From contig CANGGP010000012.1 in the NCBI GenBank assembly GCA_947453445.1, forward strand, positions 1 to 64,000: DNA of 64,000 bases, in the 5' to 3' direction. The position numbers and the translations under genes were made by a program. The DNA comes from Sphingobacteriaceae bacterium (GTDB lineage Bacteria > Bacteroidota > Bacteroidia > B-17B0 > Aurantibacillaceae). Shown piece by piece: positions 6,892 to 16,017 of this stretch. The notes below the pieces were generated by a model. It was not told the origin of the DNA, searched no databases, and saw nothing but the letters and a program-made list of their open reading frames with translations. Numbering within the stretch: position 1 is the first letter of the stretch; each line of letters opens with the position of its first letter.

Positions 6892-8865
6892 ATGAAAAAA
6901 CAATTACTTGCTATTGCCTTGTGTACAGTAGCATTAACACAGGCTCAAACCTGGTCAGAAAACTTTAACGCCACTTCGGCACCGGGCTTGCCTGCAGGTT
7001 GGATGCAAAACAATGTTGATGGTTTAACCGTAAACTCTTCCTTATCGGCATACAACTTTGGCACCAATGCTTGGGTAACCCGCAATTTTACTGCTACTGA
7101 TCCGCAACATGCTAGCTCGGCTGTTAGTACATCATGGTACAGCAGCGCCGGTATTTCAAACGATTGGTTAATCACACCAAGTTTTACTGTGCCTGCCAAT
7201 GCCTTTTTAGATTTTGAAGCCATTGCACTTGATGCCTCTTATCCTGATGGTTATTTGGTGAAAGTATCTACAACTGGTACTGCCGTAGCAAATTTTACAA
7301 CCATTTTAACTGTGGCAGCTGAAAATGATACTTGGACCCCCCACGGATTGAGTTTAAATGCTTATGCCGGACAAACCGTAAACATTGCCTTTGTCAATAA
7401 CTCAAACGACATGTATATTTTGTTGTTAGACAATGTGCGTGTATCGGTACCGCCAAGCAACGACGGTAAAGTTTTAAGCACCAACACCAATAACCGTTAT
7501 ATGGTTGGTGCAGGCACACAATTAATTAGTGGTGATTTTGTGTCGGGTGGATACTCACCTGCATTAAATACTGTTTTAAATTATAACATCAATGGCGGGG
7601 CCGTTAATTCACAAACCTTCAACTTTAGTTCTCCCGGATTAAACTATGGTCAAACTTATGCTTATGCTTTTACGGCAGCCGGCAATTTTTCGCTTGGCAC
7701 AAATAGAGTTAAAACATGGGTGAGTAAAGTAAATGGCATAAACGAAGTGGTTACCAATAACGACACAGCTTATAGCTACGTATACGTGGCATCTACCAGC
7801 ACACAACGCAATGCTTTGGTAGAAGAGTGGACTTCATCTACTTGCAATCCTTGCGCAAGCTTAAACCAAAGTTTTGATCCTTTGTTGAGCAACAACAATC
7901 CTAACACTGGCGGTACTTTAAACGTCATTAAATACCAGGTAAATTGGCCGGCACCGGGCAACGACCCTAGTTACAATGCCCACGCTTTGGCCCGAGTAAA
8001 ACATTATAACATCAATTTCGCGCCCGATGGTTATGCCAATGGTACTTACGAAATGAATAATTTTGACCAAGCTGAATTAGATGCTGCTAAAAATGATCCC
8101 GCTTATGCCGATATCACCGCCACACTTTCTGCATTTGGTTCAACCAATGCTGCTGTAGGTACTACGGTAATTGCCAGTTCAACCATTATTCCTTATGTAA
8201 GCATCCCTGCTAATTCACCTTTGCGTGTTCACCAAGTGCTATTACAAAACAGTTACCATTATGCCGCAAGTACAACCTCACAAGACGATTACCACCATGT
8301 GATGCGTAAAATGACCGGTAACGGTTGGGGCACACCGGTAAATGTAACGGATGGTGTTGCTTTTACAGCTACTTTCAGCAACGTGTTTAGCGCAGGTGCT
8401 GTTGATCCAAGCACACCGGCACAAATGAGTTTTAATGTATGGACCAATACTTTAAATCCATTGGCACCAAAAGACATCGTTTATGAATATGTAGTGTTTG
8501 TACAAGATACCATCAGCAATGATGTTTTACAAAGTGCTTCATGGTTTGCTACTGTATCAGTGCCTGCAGCCACTGTAAGCACTGTTGGTTTAAAAGAAAG
8601 CAGCAACGCCAATGCTTTAATTGTTTCGCCAAATCCTGCACAAGCTTTTGTGCAAGTGTCGGTTCAACTAAACAACAGCAGCGATGTAAAATTGAGTGTA
8701 TACGACATGAATGGTAAATTGGTATATGAAAACAAAGCGGGCCAATTACCTGCCGGTTTTAACAGCATACAAATTAACACTGCCGATTTTGCAGCGGGTG
8801 TTTACACCATCGAGAGTGAAACGCCGCAAGGTCAATCACGACAAAAATTAGTCATTCAAAAATAA
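6892..8865 (+). CDS. Omp28-like T9SS protein with choice-of-anchor J domain
   Basis: The protein has 657 residues. After a signal peptide (KKQLLAIALCTVALTQAQ) comes a choice-of-anchor J/cleaved-adhesin beta-sandwich (about 20-185: WSENFNATSAPGLPAGWMQ, DWLITPSFTVP). An Omp28-related region follows from about 300 (NALVEEWTSSTCNPCASLN). The CxxC at 318/321 sits where thioredoxin-like Omp28 proteins carry theirs. The last 80 residues are a T9SS sorting domain (VSPNPAQAFVQVSV, SRQKLVIQK). Omp28 of Porphyromonas is a surface adhesin and immunogen; a redox role for CNPC is inferred. A strong terminator follows. Confidence 0.88.
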   Translation: MKKQLLAIALCTVALTQAQTWSENFNATSAPGLPAGWMQNNVDGLTVNSSLSAYNFGTNAWVTRNFTATDPQHASSAVSTSWYSSAGISNDWLITPSFTVPANAFLDFEAIALDASYPDGYLVKVSTTGTAVANFTTILTVAAENDTWTPHGLSLNAYAGQTVNIAFVNNSNDMYILLLDNVRVSVPPSNDGKVLSTNTNNRYMVGAGTQLISGDFVSGGYSPALNTVLNYNINGGAVNSQTFNFSSPGLNYGQTYAYAFTAAGNFSLGTNRVKTWVSKVNGINEVVTNNDTAYSYVYVASTSTQRNALVEEWTSSTCNPCASLNQSFDPLLSNNNPNTGGTLNVIKYQVNWPAPGNDPSYNAHALARVKHYNINFAPDGYANGTYEMNNFDQAELDAAKNDPAYADITATLSAFGSTNAAVGTTVIASSTIIPYVSIPANSPLRVHQVLLQNSYHYAASTTSQDDYHHVMRKMTGNGWGTPVNVTDGVAFTATFSNVFSAGAVDPSTPAQMSFNVWTNTLNPLAPKDIVYEYVVFVQDTISNDVLQSASWFATVSVPAATVSTVGLKESSNANALIVSPNPAQAFVQVSVQLNNSSDVKLSVYDMNGKLVYENKAGQLPAGFNSIQINTADFAAGVYTIESETPQGQSRQKLVIQK

Positions 8866-8871
8866 ATAAAG

Positions 8872-8903
8872 AAGCCGGTTCAAAAAGAGCCGGCTTTTTT
8901 TTT
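8872..8903 (+). terminator. Rho-independent terminator of the Omp28-like operon
   Basis: AAGCCGG (8872-8878) pairs with CCGGCTT (8890-8896) around an A-rich loop and runs into nine T. It begins six bases after the stop codon. Confidence 0.9.
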
Positions 8904-8957
8904 GATGCTTTAAGAGTATGTGCACTTGTAATTTAAAAACGGGGTGCTCAGTTCTCG

Positions 8958-9062
8958 ATACAATGCTCAGCCATCAAGCTATGCTGCATTACTCGAACTG
9001 ACTGTGCCTTGTTAGCACTCAATACAATGCTCCGCGCTCAATTTAGGCTGCATTACTCGAAC
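8958..9062. repeat. Two imperfect direct copies of a ~41-bp intergenic repeat
   Basis: Copy one (8958-8998) and copy two (9022-9062) both begin ATACAATGCTC and both end CTGCATTACTCGAAC, 64 bp apart. A third, shorter echo (ATCAAGCCTAAGGCTTCATTAC) follows up to the end of the TPR gene. No coding potential is seen. Confidence 0.6.
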
Positions 9063-9081
9063 CATCAAGCCTAAGGCTTCA

Positions 9082-10299
9082 TTACTTCGCCTTGATTGGC
9101 TTTTCTTGGTTTCTAATTTCTTCTAATGGACGAGAATTTAATCCCAGTGTTGCCGACTTATCATTTTCTGCTTGTGCCAACACCTTGTTAAACATGCTGC
9201 GCGAAGCTGATGTATTGCCCAACTGGTAATGCGTCCAGCCCATCATTAACAACGAAGAATAATCAAATGGATACAAATTTAAAATTCTATCAAATTGGGT
9301 GGCCGCATTTTGATAATCCTTTTGTTCAAAATAAATTTTACCCAAATTATATAAGGCCATGGTATTATTGGGGTCTAAACTTAAAATGCCTTTGTGTAAT
9401 TCTGCCTCCTCACTTTTATTCCCCATGGCACTCAAAGCCAAAGCACAGCCTTGTTTTGCTTCAATGGATTTAGGCTCCAAGCCACAAGCCAATTTATAGT
9501 AGTTCATCGCTTCCATTTGTTGACCCATCAAATAACTCAACCAACCCAAACGCAAATTAATCGAATACTCATTTTTATCGTACACCGCTTTTAATACTTC
9601 AATGGCCGATTTATAATCGTTCTTACTCGAAGCTTCGTAACTTTTCTGGAATGCCAGTTCTAACTGTTCATTCACTGCCGTATTTGTGGCAATGGCTGTT
9701 AATCCTTCCAAGGCAGAAGGATCAAAAGGCGAATACATCAATACAACCTTAAAATATTTTTCAGCCTCTACTTTCTTTTCTAATCGCAAATAGGTCCATG
9801 CCAAATAAATACCATTGTCGTAATCAAAGGGATAAAATTCCTCCATCTTTAAAAAATATGGCAAAGCCTTGCTGTATTCTTTGTTGTAATAATACACCAA
9901 AGCCAAATTGTAATTGGCCGATTTATTATTGGGATCTAATTCTATAATTTTTAAATAATTATTTTTTAAATCATCATAAGCCTCCAACAAATAAGCCGGA
10001 AACGACAGCCCCAATCGTGGTTCCACGGCTTTTGGTTTTAATGCAATGGCGCGGTTATAATATGAAAGCGATTTTTTCTTAAATCCCGCTTTGTAATTTA
10101 ACCACCCATAACGCAATATGGCTTCGTAACAAGTGCTGTCTTTCAACTCTTTCATACTGCGCAAAGCACCGATATAATCGTTGTTTTTTTCAAACGCGAT
10201 GCTCTTGTTAAAGGTAGCCACCATGTTATCTACTTGTGCATGCATGCTTGTTCCAATCAACATGAGAAGAAACAATTTGTACTGATTTGCTTTTAGCAT
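9082..10299 (-). CDS. Secreted TPR-repeat protein with duplicated halves
   Basis: This 405-residue protein has a signal peptide (KANQYKLFLLMLIGTSMHAQ) and then about ten tetratricopeptide repeats (for example AIEVLKAVYDKNEYSINLRL, ALYNLGKIYFEQKDYQNAA). The halves at about 45-205 and 235-390 align with each other, each with RLGWL or RYGWL, a LDPNN block and a YPFDY block, so the gene arose by internal duplication. TPR arrays scaffold protein assemblies; this one should act in the periplasm. It stands alone and its partners are unknown. Confidence 0.85.
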   Translation of the reverse strand: MLKANQYKLFLLMLIGTSMHAQVDNMVATFNKSIAFEKNNDYIGALRSMKELKDSTCYEAILRYGWLNYKAGFKKKSLSYYNRAIALKPKAVEPRLGLSFPAYLLEAYDDLKNNYLKIIELDPNNKSANYNLALVYYYNKEYSKALPYFLKMEEFYPFDYDNGIYLAWTYLRLEKKVEAEKYFKVVLMYSPFDPSALEGLTAIATNTAVNEQLELAFQKSYEASSKNDYKSAIEVLKAVYDKNEYSINLRLGWLSYLMGQQMEAMNYYKLACGLEPKSIEAKQGCALALSAMGNKSEEAELHKGILSLDPNNTMALYNLGKIYFEQKDYQNAATQFDRILNLYPFDYSSLLMMGWTHYQLGNTSASRSMFNKVLAQAENDKSATLGLNSRPLEEIRNQEKPIKAK

Positions 10300-10420
10300 T
10301 CTGTATTGTGGTATTAAATGATGTTGTAAGATAATAAATAGCCTTGAAAAATGAGAAAGTTTAGTTTGAAATCGGTCAGATTTTTGTTTTGTGCGGTCAA
10401 TTGGCTTTTATAAAAAAGTG

Positions 10421-11779
10421 TTATTCGCTACCGGGAATACAATTCACAATTTGCGGATCTGCCTCCAATCGTCGAATGGCCTTCAATTTTTTATGCTTTA
10501 AGCCCTTGTATTTCGCATCATAAAACATGGCTCTAAACACCCTGTTGGTTTCATTTATTTCTCCTTGCTTCAAGGTTCCTTTGGCATACATAGGATTTAC
10601 ATATTGCCAAACAATGTTCTTCTTTTCATCCAATTCGAAAAAACGTCCTGATGCCCCCTGACAAATAAACACATGCCCCTTATCAAGCATTTGTGCATTG
10701 GATACATTTTTCGAATAAAAAAATTGTTCGGTGGTATCACAATATCGCCACACGGGCTGTAAATCGGGCTCCATCAAATACGTATTGTCTTCCTTTTTTT
10801 TAGGTAACACAATGTCTACACTCGAATACAATTTGCCTGGGCGTGTATTACCATTGTTAAACACCATAATGTGTTGCGCGTGGGTTTTGCCATCTGAAAT
10901 CCAAACCGGACTGTGTTGCGAAAATAATTTTGGTTGAATAGGCGTGTTTGGTATATAAGCGATGGCATTGCCCCAACGGTACAAAATGCCGGTGTTTTCA
11001 GTAGCGGGTGATTTTGATTTTGTGCTATGTTTTACAATAAAAAACTCGCTAAAGTTTCGGTTGCTGATTAGTACTTCTTCGTTTTTTGCATTGTAGCTAA
11101 GGGCATTAAAATGCAACCAATCTTCGTTTTTACTCGCTGCAAAATTCAAATTAATTTTATCGGGATGTTCAATGATCTTGCCATAATTGGGTAAGGCCGC
11201 ATCAAAATCTTGCACCAAATTTTCCCACACATCCCAATACCAAACAATCTCGGCCCCGCTTTTACCCTTGGGTTTTATCTCAATAATTTTTTCATTCCAA
11301 ATATATTTGCCGAGTAATTCAGGATTACGTCCTTGTGCAACGGCCTCTGCCCTGCTCTTTTTCTCCCACAACAAAGCCAAAATGTTTCCGTTGGGCATTG
11401 GAAAAATATCATGGTGTAAACACTTCAGTGAATCAGATAACACAAACGACCACTTCAAATCATTGTTCCAATCATACCATTCAATTCTTCCGCCACCACT
11501 TACAAATGCCATATTTGAATCGTTGGCTGTACGCAGTAAATCACCGTTTGCAAGAAGGTAAGCCGATTGGCCCGGTTTGTAATGACTGTGCCATTGATGC
11601 ACCACTTCACCACATTTATTAATCAAATACGTTTCACGTGTTTCAAGCGGGGCGAACAAAACATAGCCTTTTAAATGTCCGAACGACTGTTCAACCAAGC
11701 CATACCTTTGTGCGCCTGCTTGAAAAACAAAGAGCAGAAAAAGAAATAAAAAGAGTTTATTTATAAGGTAGCAACGCAA
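10421..11779 (-). CDS. Arylsulfotransferase (ASST)-family beta-propeller protein
   Basis: This 452-residue secreted protein has a signal peptide (LFLFLFLLFVFQAGAQ) and ASST-like propeller motifs: YLINKCGEVVHQWHSHYKPG, YLLANGDLLRTAND, LHHDIFPMPNGNILAL, and HFNALSYNAKNEEVLISNRN. The histidines in LHHD and WLHFNAL fit the active-site histidines of aryl-sulfate sulfotransferases, which move sulfate between phenolic acceptors without PAPS. Members in this phylum are often of unknown activity. The gene starts 7 bases after the S46 peptidase stop, so the two are co-transcribed. Confidence 0.8.
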   Translation of the reverse strand: MRCYLINKLFLFLFLLFVFQAGAQRYGLVEQSFGHLKGYVLFAPLETRETYLINKCGEVVHQWHSHYKPGQSAYLLANGDLLRTANDSNMAFVSGGGRIEWYDWNNDLKWSFVLSDSLKCLHHDIFPMPNGNILALLWEKKSRAEAVAQGRNPELLGKYIWNEKIIEIKPKGKSGAEIVWYWDVWENLVQDFDAALPNYGKIIEHPDKINLNFAASKNEDWLHFNALSYNAKNEEVLISNRNFSEFFIVKHSTKSKSPATENTGILYRWGNAIAYIPNTPIQPKLFSQHSPVWISDGKTHAQHIMVFNNGNTRPGKLYSSVDIVLPKKKEDNTYLMEPDLQPVWRYCDTTEQFFYSKNVSNAQMLDKGHVFICQGASGRFFELDEKKNIVWQYVNPMYAKGTLKQGEINETNRVFRAMFYDAKYKGLKHKKLKAIRRLEADPQIVNCIPGSE

Positions 11780-11786
11780 TGGTCGA

Positions 11787-13952
11787 TTACATTTTCATCA
11801 ATTGCAATTCGTTGATGATGTTACTTGCCCCACCTAATTTATCAACCACAAACAACAAATAACGCACATCCAAACAAATAGTGCGGTTTAATTCACCATC
11901 GAATGCAATTTTATGACTCAATGCTTCGTAGTTACCGTCAAAAGCCAAACCTATTAACTCACCTTTTGCATTTAACACCGGTGAACCTGAGTTACCGCCG
12001 GTAATATCATTGGTTGTAATAAACGACACCACCACATCATTGGCTTTTTTATCAATGTACTGACCGTAATCTTTTTTGTTAATCAAATCCAATAATTTAG
12101 CAGGAATATCAAATTCATAATCGCCCGGTTTGTATTTTTCCATCACACCGTTGAGTGTACAAATTTCTTTGTACTTCACTGCATCACGCGGTACATATGA
12201 TTTTACATTGCCATAAGAAACACGCATGGTAAAATTGGCATCAGGATAAATGGCCTGACCTTTTTTCATTTCCAACACGCCTTTTAAATATTTGTTCGCC
12301 AAAGCAAAGCTGTTACCGGTATATTCTGTAAAGTATTTAGAGAAATTGTTGTTAAAGTTATCGGCAAATATTTTAGCGGTTTTAAAAGCCAAGTCTTTGT
12401 GCAAAGCAGCAGTATCAGGTTTAGAAAGCAAAGCCATAAAATTATCCTTGCTTAACAAAGCTGTTTTTTCAAATACTTCTTTGGCAAATTTTTGGAATGT
12501 TTCATCCTTATCCAATTCACCATAATTTGTTTTTAGCATGTTGTAAAAGGCCGAAGGTTGCTGTGTTGCATCAATATCTTTATTGAACATTTTTAATACA
12601 ATGGCCAAAATGTTTTTATCTGATGCAACATTTTCACCTTTTATAAAACGGTCGAAACTTGCACTGGCAGTGGCAACCGCTTTACTAAGATCTTCAGGTT
12701 TTGCATTCGCATTACTCCAAGCTGCATCCAAGGCTTTTAAACTTGAGGCAAACGACATCAATGGTGAACCCATAATGCCTTCATTTAAATACACGCGGCC
12801 TTTGGCATAAGGGCGCCATGCCGATACAACTTTGTCAACCTCAGTAAATAAATTATCATACTCCGCTTTTCCTTTGGCCCAAGTAACAAATGCAGCTTCT
12901 TCTTTTTCCTTTTGCGCAATTACATTGTGCTTTAATAATTGTTTTGTTTCACCATCAAAAAACTTCCAGTAGTTAGCAATACCTGCATAAGAACTGGCCA
13001 ATTGCAATTTAATGGCAGGGTCTTTCACCATTTCAGCCATCATGCATTTTAAACGTGCATCACGCAAATTCACCAAACTCGGATTCTCAATGTCAATTTT
13101 TAATTTTACGCCGTATGATGTTTCATAACGGTTAGTACCGCCGGGATAACCGTAAATCATGGCATAATCACCATCGTTTAACCCTTTAATAGAAACAGGT
13201 AAAAAATGTTTAGGTACATAAGGTACATTGTCGGCTTTGTAATCTGAAGCCTTACCATCGGCACCCATGTAAACACGGAAAATCGAAAAATCGCCGGTAT
13301 GACGCGGCCATTCCCAATTATCAGTATCGCCGCCAAATTTACCAATACTCTCAGGTGGTGCGCCCACCATACGGATGTCTTTAAAACGCTCGTATGTAAA
13401 TTTTAAAAATTGATTGCCTTTAAAAAAACTGGCCACACGGCTTTCCATGCTGGGTTCGCCGGCAACCGGTCCTGACATTTCATTTAAAATGCCCGGTAAT
13501 TTCGAAGTATAATCTGCCGGTTTAATGTCTTTTAATTTTGCATTTACAGCATCGGTTACATCTTCAATTTTTACCAAAAACTGTACGCTTAAACCCGGAC
13601 AAGGAATTTCTTCCTTTTTAGTTTTGGCCCAAAAGCCATCCTTTAAATAATTGTGATCTACAGAACTCGACGAGGCAATGGCATCGTAGCCACAGTGGTG
13701 ATTGGTAAAAATCAAACCTTCTTTACTCACGATTTCACCGGTGCAGCCGCCGCCAAAAATAACAATGGCATCCTTAATACTGCTTTTGTTCATGCTGTAC
13801 AATTGTTCTTTGCTAAGCTTCAAACCACGCTTCACCATATCGGCGTATGTTTTGTCACCAATTAATTGAACCAGCCACATGCCTTCATCGGCTTTAACCT
13901 TAACAGTGCCTAGGCTCAACACTATTATAAAAAGTGCAATAATTTTTTTCAT
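11787..13952 (-). CDS. S46-family dipeptidyl-peptidase, DPP7-like
   Basis: The protein has 721 residues, the family length, with a signal peptide (residues 1-21). The chymotrypsin-type fold shows TNHHC (catalytic His86), the aspartate loop WPRHTGDFSIFR, and GNSGSP with Ser655. Residue 673 is Gly (AFDGNYEALS). In characterised S46 enzymes Gly673 goes with DPP7 (hydrophobic P1) and Arg673 with DPP11 (Asp/Glu P1), so DPP7-type specificity is inferred. S46 enzymes take dipeptides from oligopeptides in the periplasm for amino-acid use. The ASST-family gene follows in the same operon. Confidence 0.93.
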   Translation of the reverse strand: MKKIIALFIIVLSLGTVKVKADEGMWLVQLIGDKTYADMVKRGLKLSKEQLYSMNKSSIKDAIVIFGGGCTGEIVSKEGLIFTNHHCGYDAIASSSSVDHNYLKDGFWAKTKKEEIPCPGLSVQFLVKIEDVTDAVNAKLKDIKPADYTSKLPGILNEMSGPVAGEPSMESRVASFFKGNQFLKFTYERFKDIRMVGAPPESIGKFGGDTDNWEWPRHTGDFSIFRVYMGADGKASDYKADNVPYVPKHFLPVSIKGLNDGDYAMIYGYPGGTNRYETSYGVKLKIDIENPSLVNLRDARLKCMMAEMVKDPAIKLQLASSYAGIANYWKFFDGETKQLLKHNVIAQKEKEEAAFVTWAKGKAEYDNLFTEVDKVVSAWRPYAKGRVYLNEGIMGSPLMSFASSLKALDAAWSNANAKPEDLSKAVATASASFDRFIKGENVASDKNILAIVLKMFNKDIDATQQPSAFYNMLKTNYGELDKDETFQKFAKEVFEKTALLSKDNFMALLSKPDTAALHKDLAFKTAKIFADNFNNNFSKYFTEYTGNSFALANKYLKGVLEMKKGQAIYPDANFTMRVSYGNVKSYVPRDAVKYKEICTLNGVMEKYKPGDYEFDIPAKLLDLINKKDYGQYIDKKANDVVVSFITTNDITGGNSGSPVLNAKGELIGLAFDGNYEALSHKIAFDGELNRTICLDVRYLLFVVDKLGGASNIINELQLMKM

Positions 13953-14156
13953 GATGTTTTATTTAGAACTGCAAAAATAACATTGAATTTGGTATAATCC
14001 GCACAATAATTCATTCGGGCAAAAAAATGTTTTTATCCTATTTTCCTTCCAATTTGGTCGCCCGAGCGCGCTTTCATTACAAGCCCTGTTTTCCATTGCC
14101 TTGTTTGTAAGGCTGCGGGGTTTTTTCAAGTAATCTATTTAGAAGTATAAATATTA

Positions 14157-14307
14157 GGGCGTGCCCCCCAATAAGCAAATAAATATTTTTGTGTGGTGTT
14201 GCTTATTGGGGGTCGGGTCACTGCGGGCTCCGCTGCGCTGCGGTTTTTTGAAGCGATAAAAGAGGCATCGCTTCAAAAGAACCAAGCCCTTCGTGCCCCT
14301 CACGCAG
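14157..14307. repeat. Hairpin element family 1, copy A
   Basis: In the 469-bp gap between the S46 peptidase start and the next gene lies a structured element: GGGCGTGCC, then a 14-bp stem (14165-14178 with 14199-14212), GGTCGGG, a second stem of 12 bp (14246-14257 with 14267-14278), and a CCCTCACGCAG end. The same frame of conserved blocks with different but paired stems recurs at 46129-46281 and, more divergently, at 35582. I see no gene in the rest of this gap. Confidence 0.7.
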
Positions 14308-14421
14308 ATGACTTTTCATGAAAACAGTAGAATGACATATAAACAAAATCTTTATGGTAAACCTTTAAGCTGGCGCAAAACACGGCCCTTAAAAACTTAA
14401 AACAATTAGAATTTTTAAAAT

Positions 14422-15777
14422 TTAAAACAAACCCGAACTTGGCAACTTTTCTGCCTCAGTCTGTACGTCCGACTTTTTAATTTCGTTCAGGTAAAACAAG
14501 AGCCCAACAAAAAAACTCACTTCATTCAAATAACTGAACCTAAAATCCAAATCAATTTGATACACCGGAAATTGTGCCAACTGATAAATGATGCAACTCA
14601 GCTGTAAGGCCAAATTCACTTTCATCAAGTATTTACGCCTTGCAATATATTTTCTGTAAAACAAAACCGCCAAAATACAATTTAGCAATAGCCAAAACCA
14701 AGCATCAAAAAAGAAAAATCGCTCCGTAAATTTCCAAAGCCGCAACAATTTTTGAGTGAGTGGCGTGTGATGGTCATCAATGGGAATGTAATTATTTCGA
14801 ATCACCGATACCGTTACATTCCAATACACCTCTTCAGGCAAACGGTTTTTAATTTTTAAATAATAGATATAACCAATGGCTCTACTTTTCAGGTAAATCC
14901 ATGGATGCGCCTTGATGGCTTTGATCCATGCCTCCTTCACACAAGCGTCTCTTTGTGCATTCGGACCGGGAATGAGTGTGTCGGCTGTAAAATAAATATT
15001 GTCGTTTGTTGCAGGGGTGTACATGCTCTCCACCTTTTTTTTGTCGTACTTCACAAATGAAGTCACACATTCAGGCATAAAATTCTCGCCACTCATCATG
15101 CTAATGCCAAGTACATCGGCCAAGCGGTATTTATAGGTGAAGTAAGCAGGTTGGGCATGCAATAAACTTAAGGTTAAATAATAAAAACCAAATATCAGAA
15201 TCCCAAGCACAAATCCTATGGCCAATTTCATTTTGCGTTTGTGTTGAATGTTTACAAAAGTATCGAGCCAAACAAATATTAATGGCCATGCGGCCGGCAA
15301 GGCATTGGGACGCAATAATAAACCATAGGCAATAAACACAAAAGCAAAAATTCGGTATACATTTTTCTTTTCAATTTCATAGCCCAATAACAAAATTAAG
15401 GCGCTGCACCAACTCAAAGTCATCAGTACATCTTTCATTAAATACTGCGGAATAAACACCAAAAAAATACTAATGCCAAAACTTAAAAAAACCAACCATC
15501 TTTTCGACAACAAATTGGTGAGCAAGTGAAAAAATAAAAAGTACCATGCCATTTGAAAAATGTACAAGGAGAAAAAGCGGTCGGAATAAACATACAGCGG
15601 CCGCCACAGCAAGGCCGTAAAAGGAGAATGCCAATCGGAATACTTCCATGAAATCATTTCGTAAAACTGGTTCCAGGTATCCACATTATATGAGCCCGGA
15701 AAAAAGTTGACAGTCAGCCACAGGAAAAGAACCAACAGGCTATAACTTTTCCAATTCTTAAATGATTGATCACGCAT
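14422..15777 (-). CDS. Polytopic membrane protein, GT-C glycosyltransferase-like
   Basis: This 451-residue protein has about ten transmembrane helices. The first outer loop holds an acidic motif (PGSYNVDTWNQF, Asp33) and DWHSPF soon after, the arrangement of GT-C-fold transferases that use polyprenyl-phosphate sugars. A large soluble loop (about 225-330) and a short polar tail follow. No exact family is recognised; DUF6020 or similar uncharacterised GT-C-like families are candidates. It has no glycan genes beside it. Confidence 0.6.
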   Translation of the reverse strand: MRDQSFKNWKSYSLLVLFLWLTVNFFPGSYNVDTWNQFYEMISWKYSDWHSPFTALLWRPLYVYSDRFFSLYIFQMAWYFLFFHLLTNLLSKRWLVFLSFGISIFLVFIPQYLMKDVLMTLSWCSALILLLGYEIEKKNVYRIFAFVFIAYGLLLRPNALPAAWPLIFVWLDTFVNIQHKRKMKLAIGFVLGILIFGFYYLTLSLLHAQPAYFTYKYRLADVLGISMMSGENFMPECVTSFVKYDKKKVESMYTPATNDNIYFTADTLIPGPNAQRDACVKEAWIKAIKAHPWIYLKSRAIGYIYYLKIKNRLPEEVYWNVTVSVIRNNYIPIDDHHTPLTQKLLRLWKFTERFFFFDAWFWLLLNCILAVLFYRKYIARRKYLMKVNLALQLSCIIYQLAQFPVYQIDLDFRFSYLNEVSFFVGLLFYLNEIKKSDVQTEAEKLPSSGLF

Positions 15778-16017
15778 GCAAGGCTAAAGTAGTTTTTTTT
15801 TGTTGTTCCTAAAAATTATTTGACTTACACGGCTTTTTTAAGTAAACAAACTCTTAAAACTTCTTGATTCAATTCGTGATTATTGAAATCACTTTGCATT
15901 TTTTAAAATGGCGAAATGAAGGTGAATCAGATTTCTAAACCCATGTTTTAATCTTACTGATCAAGTTAAACTAAAATCTATTTTTGAGAAGCTGCGAATA
16001 TGGGCATCCATGTTGAT

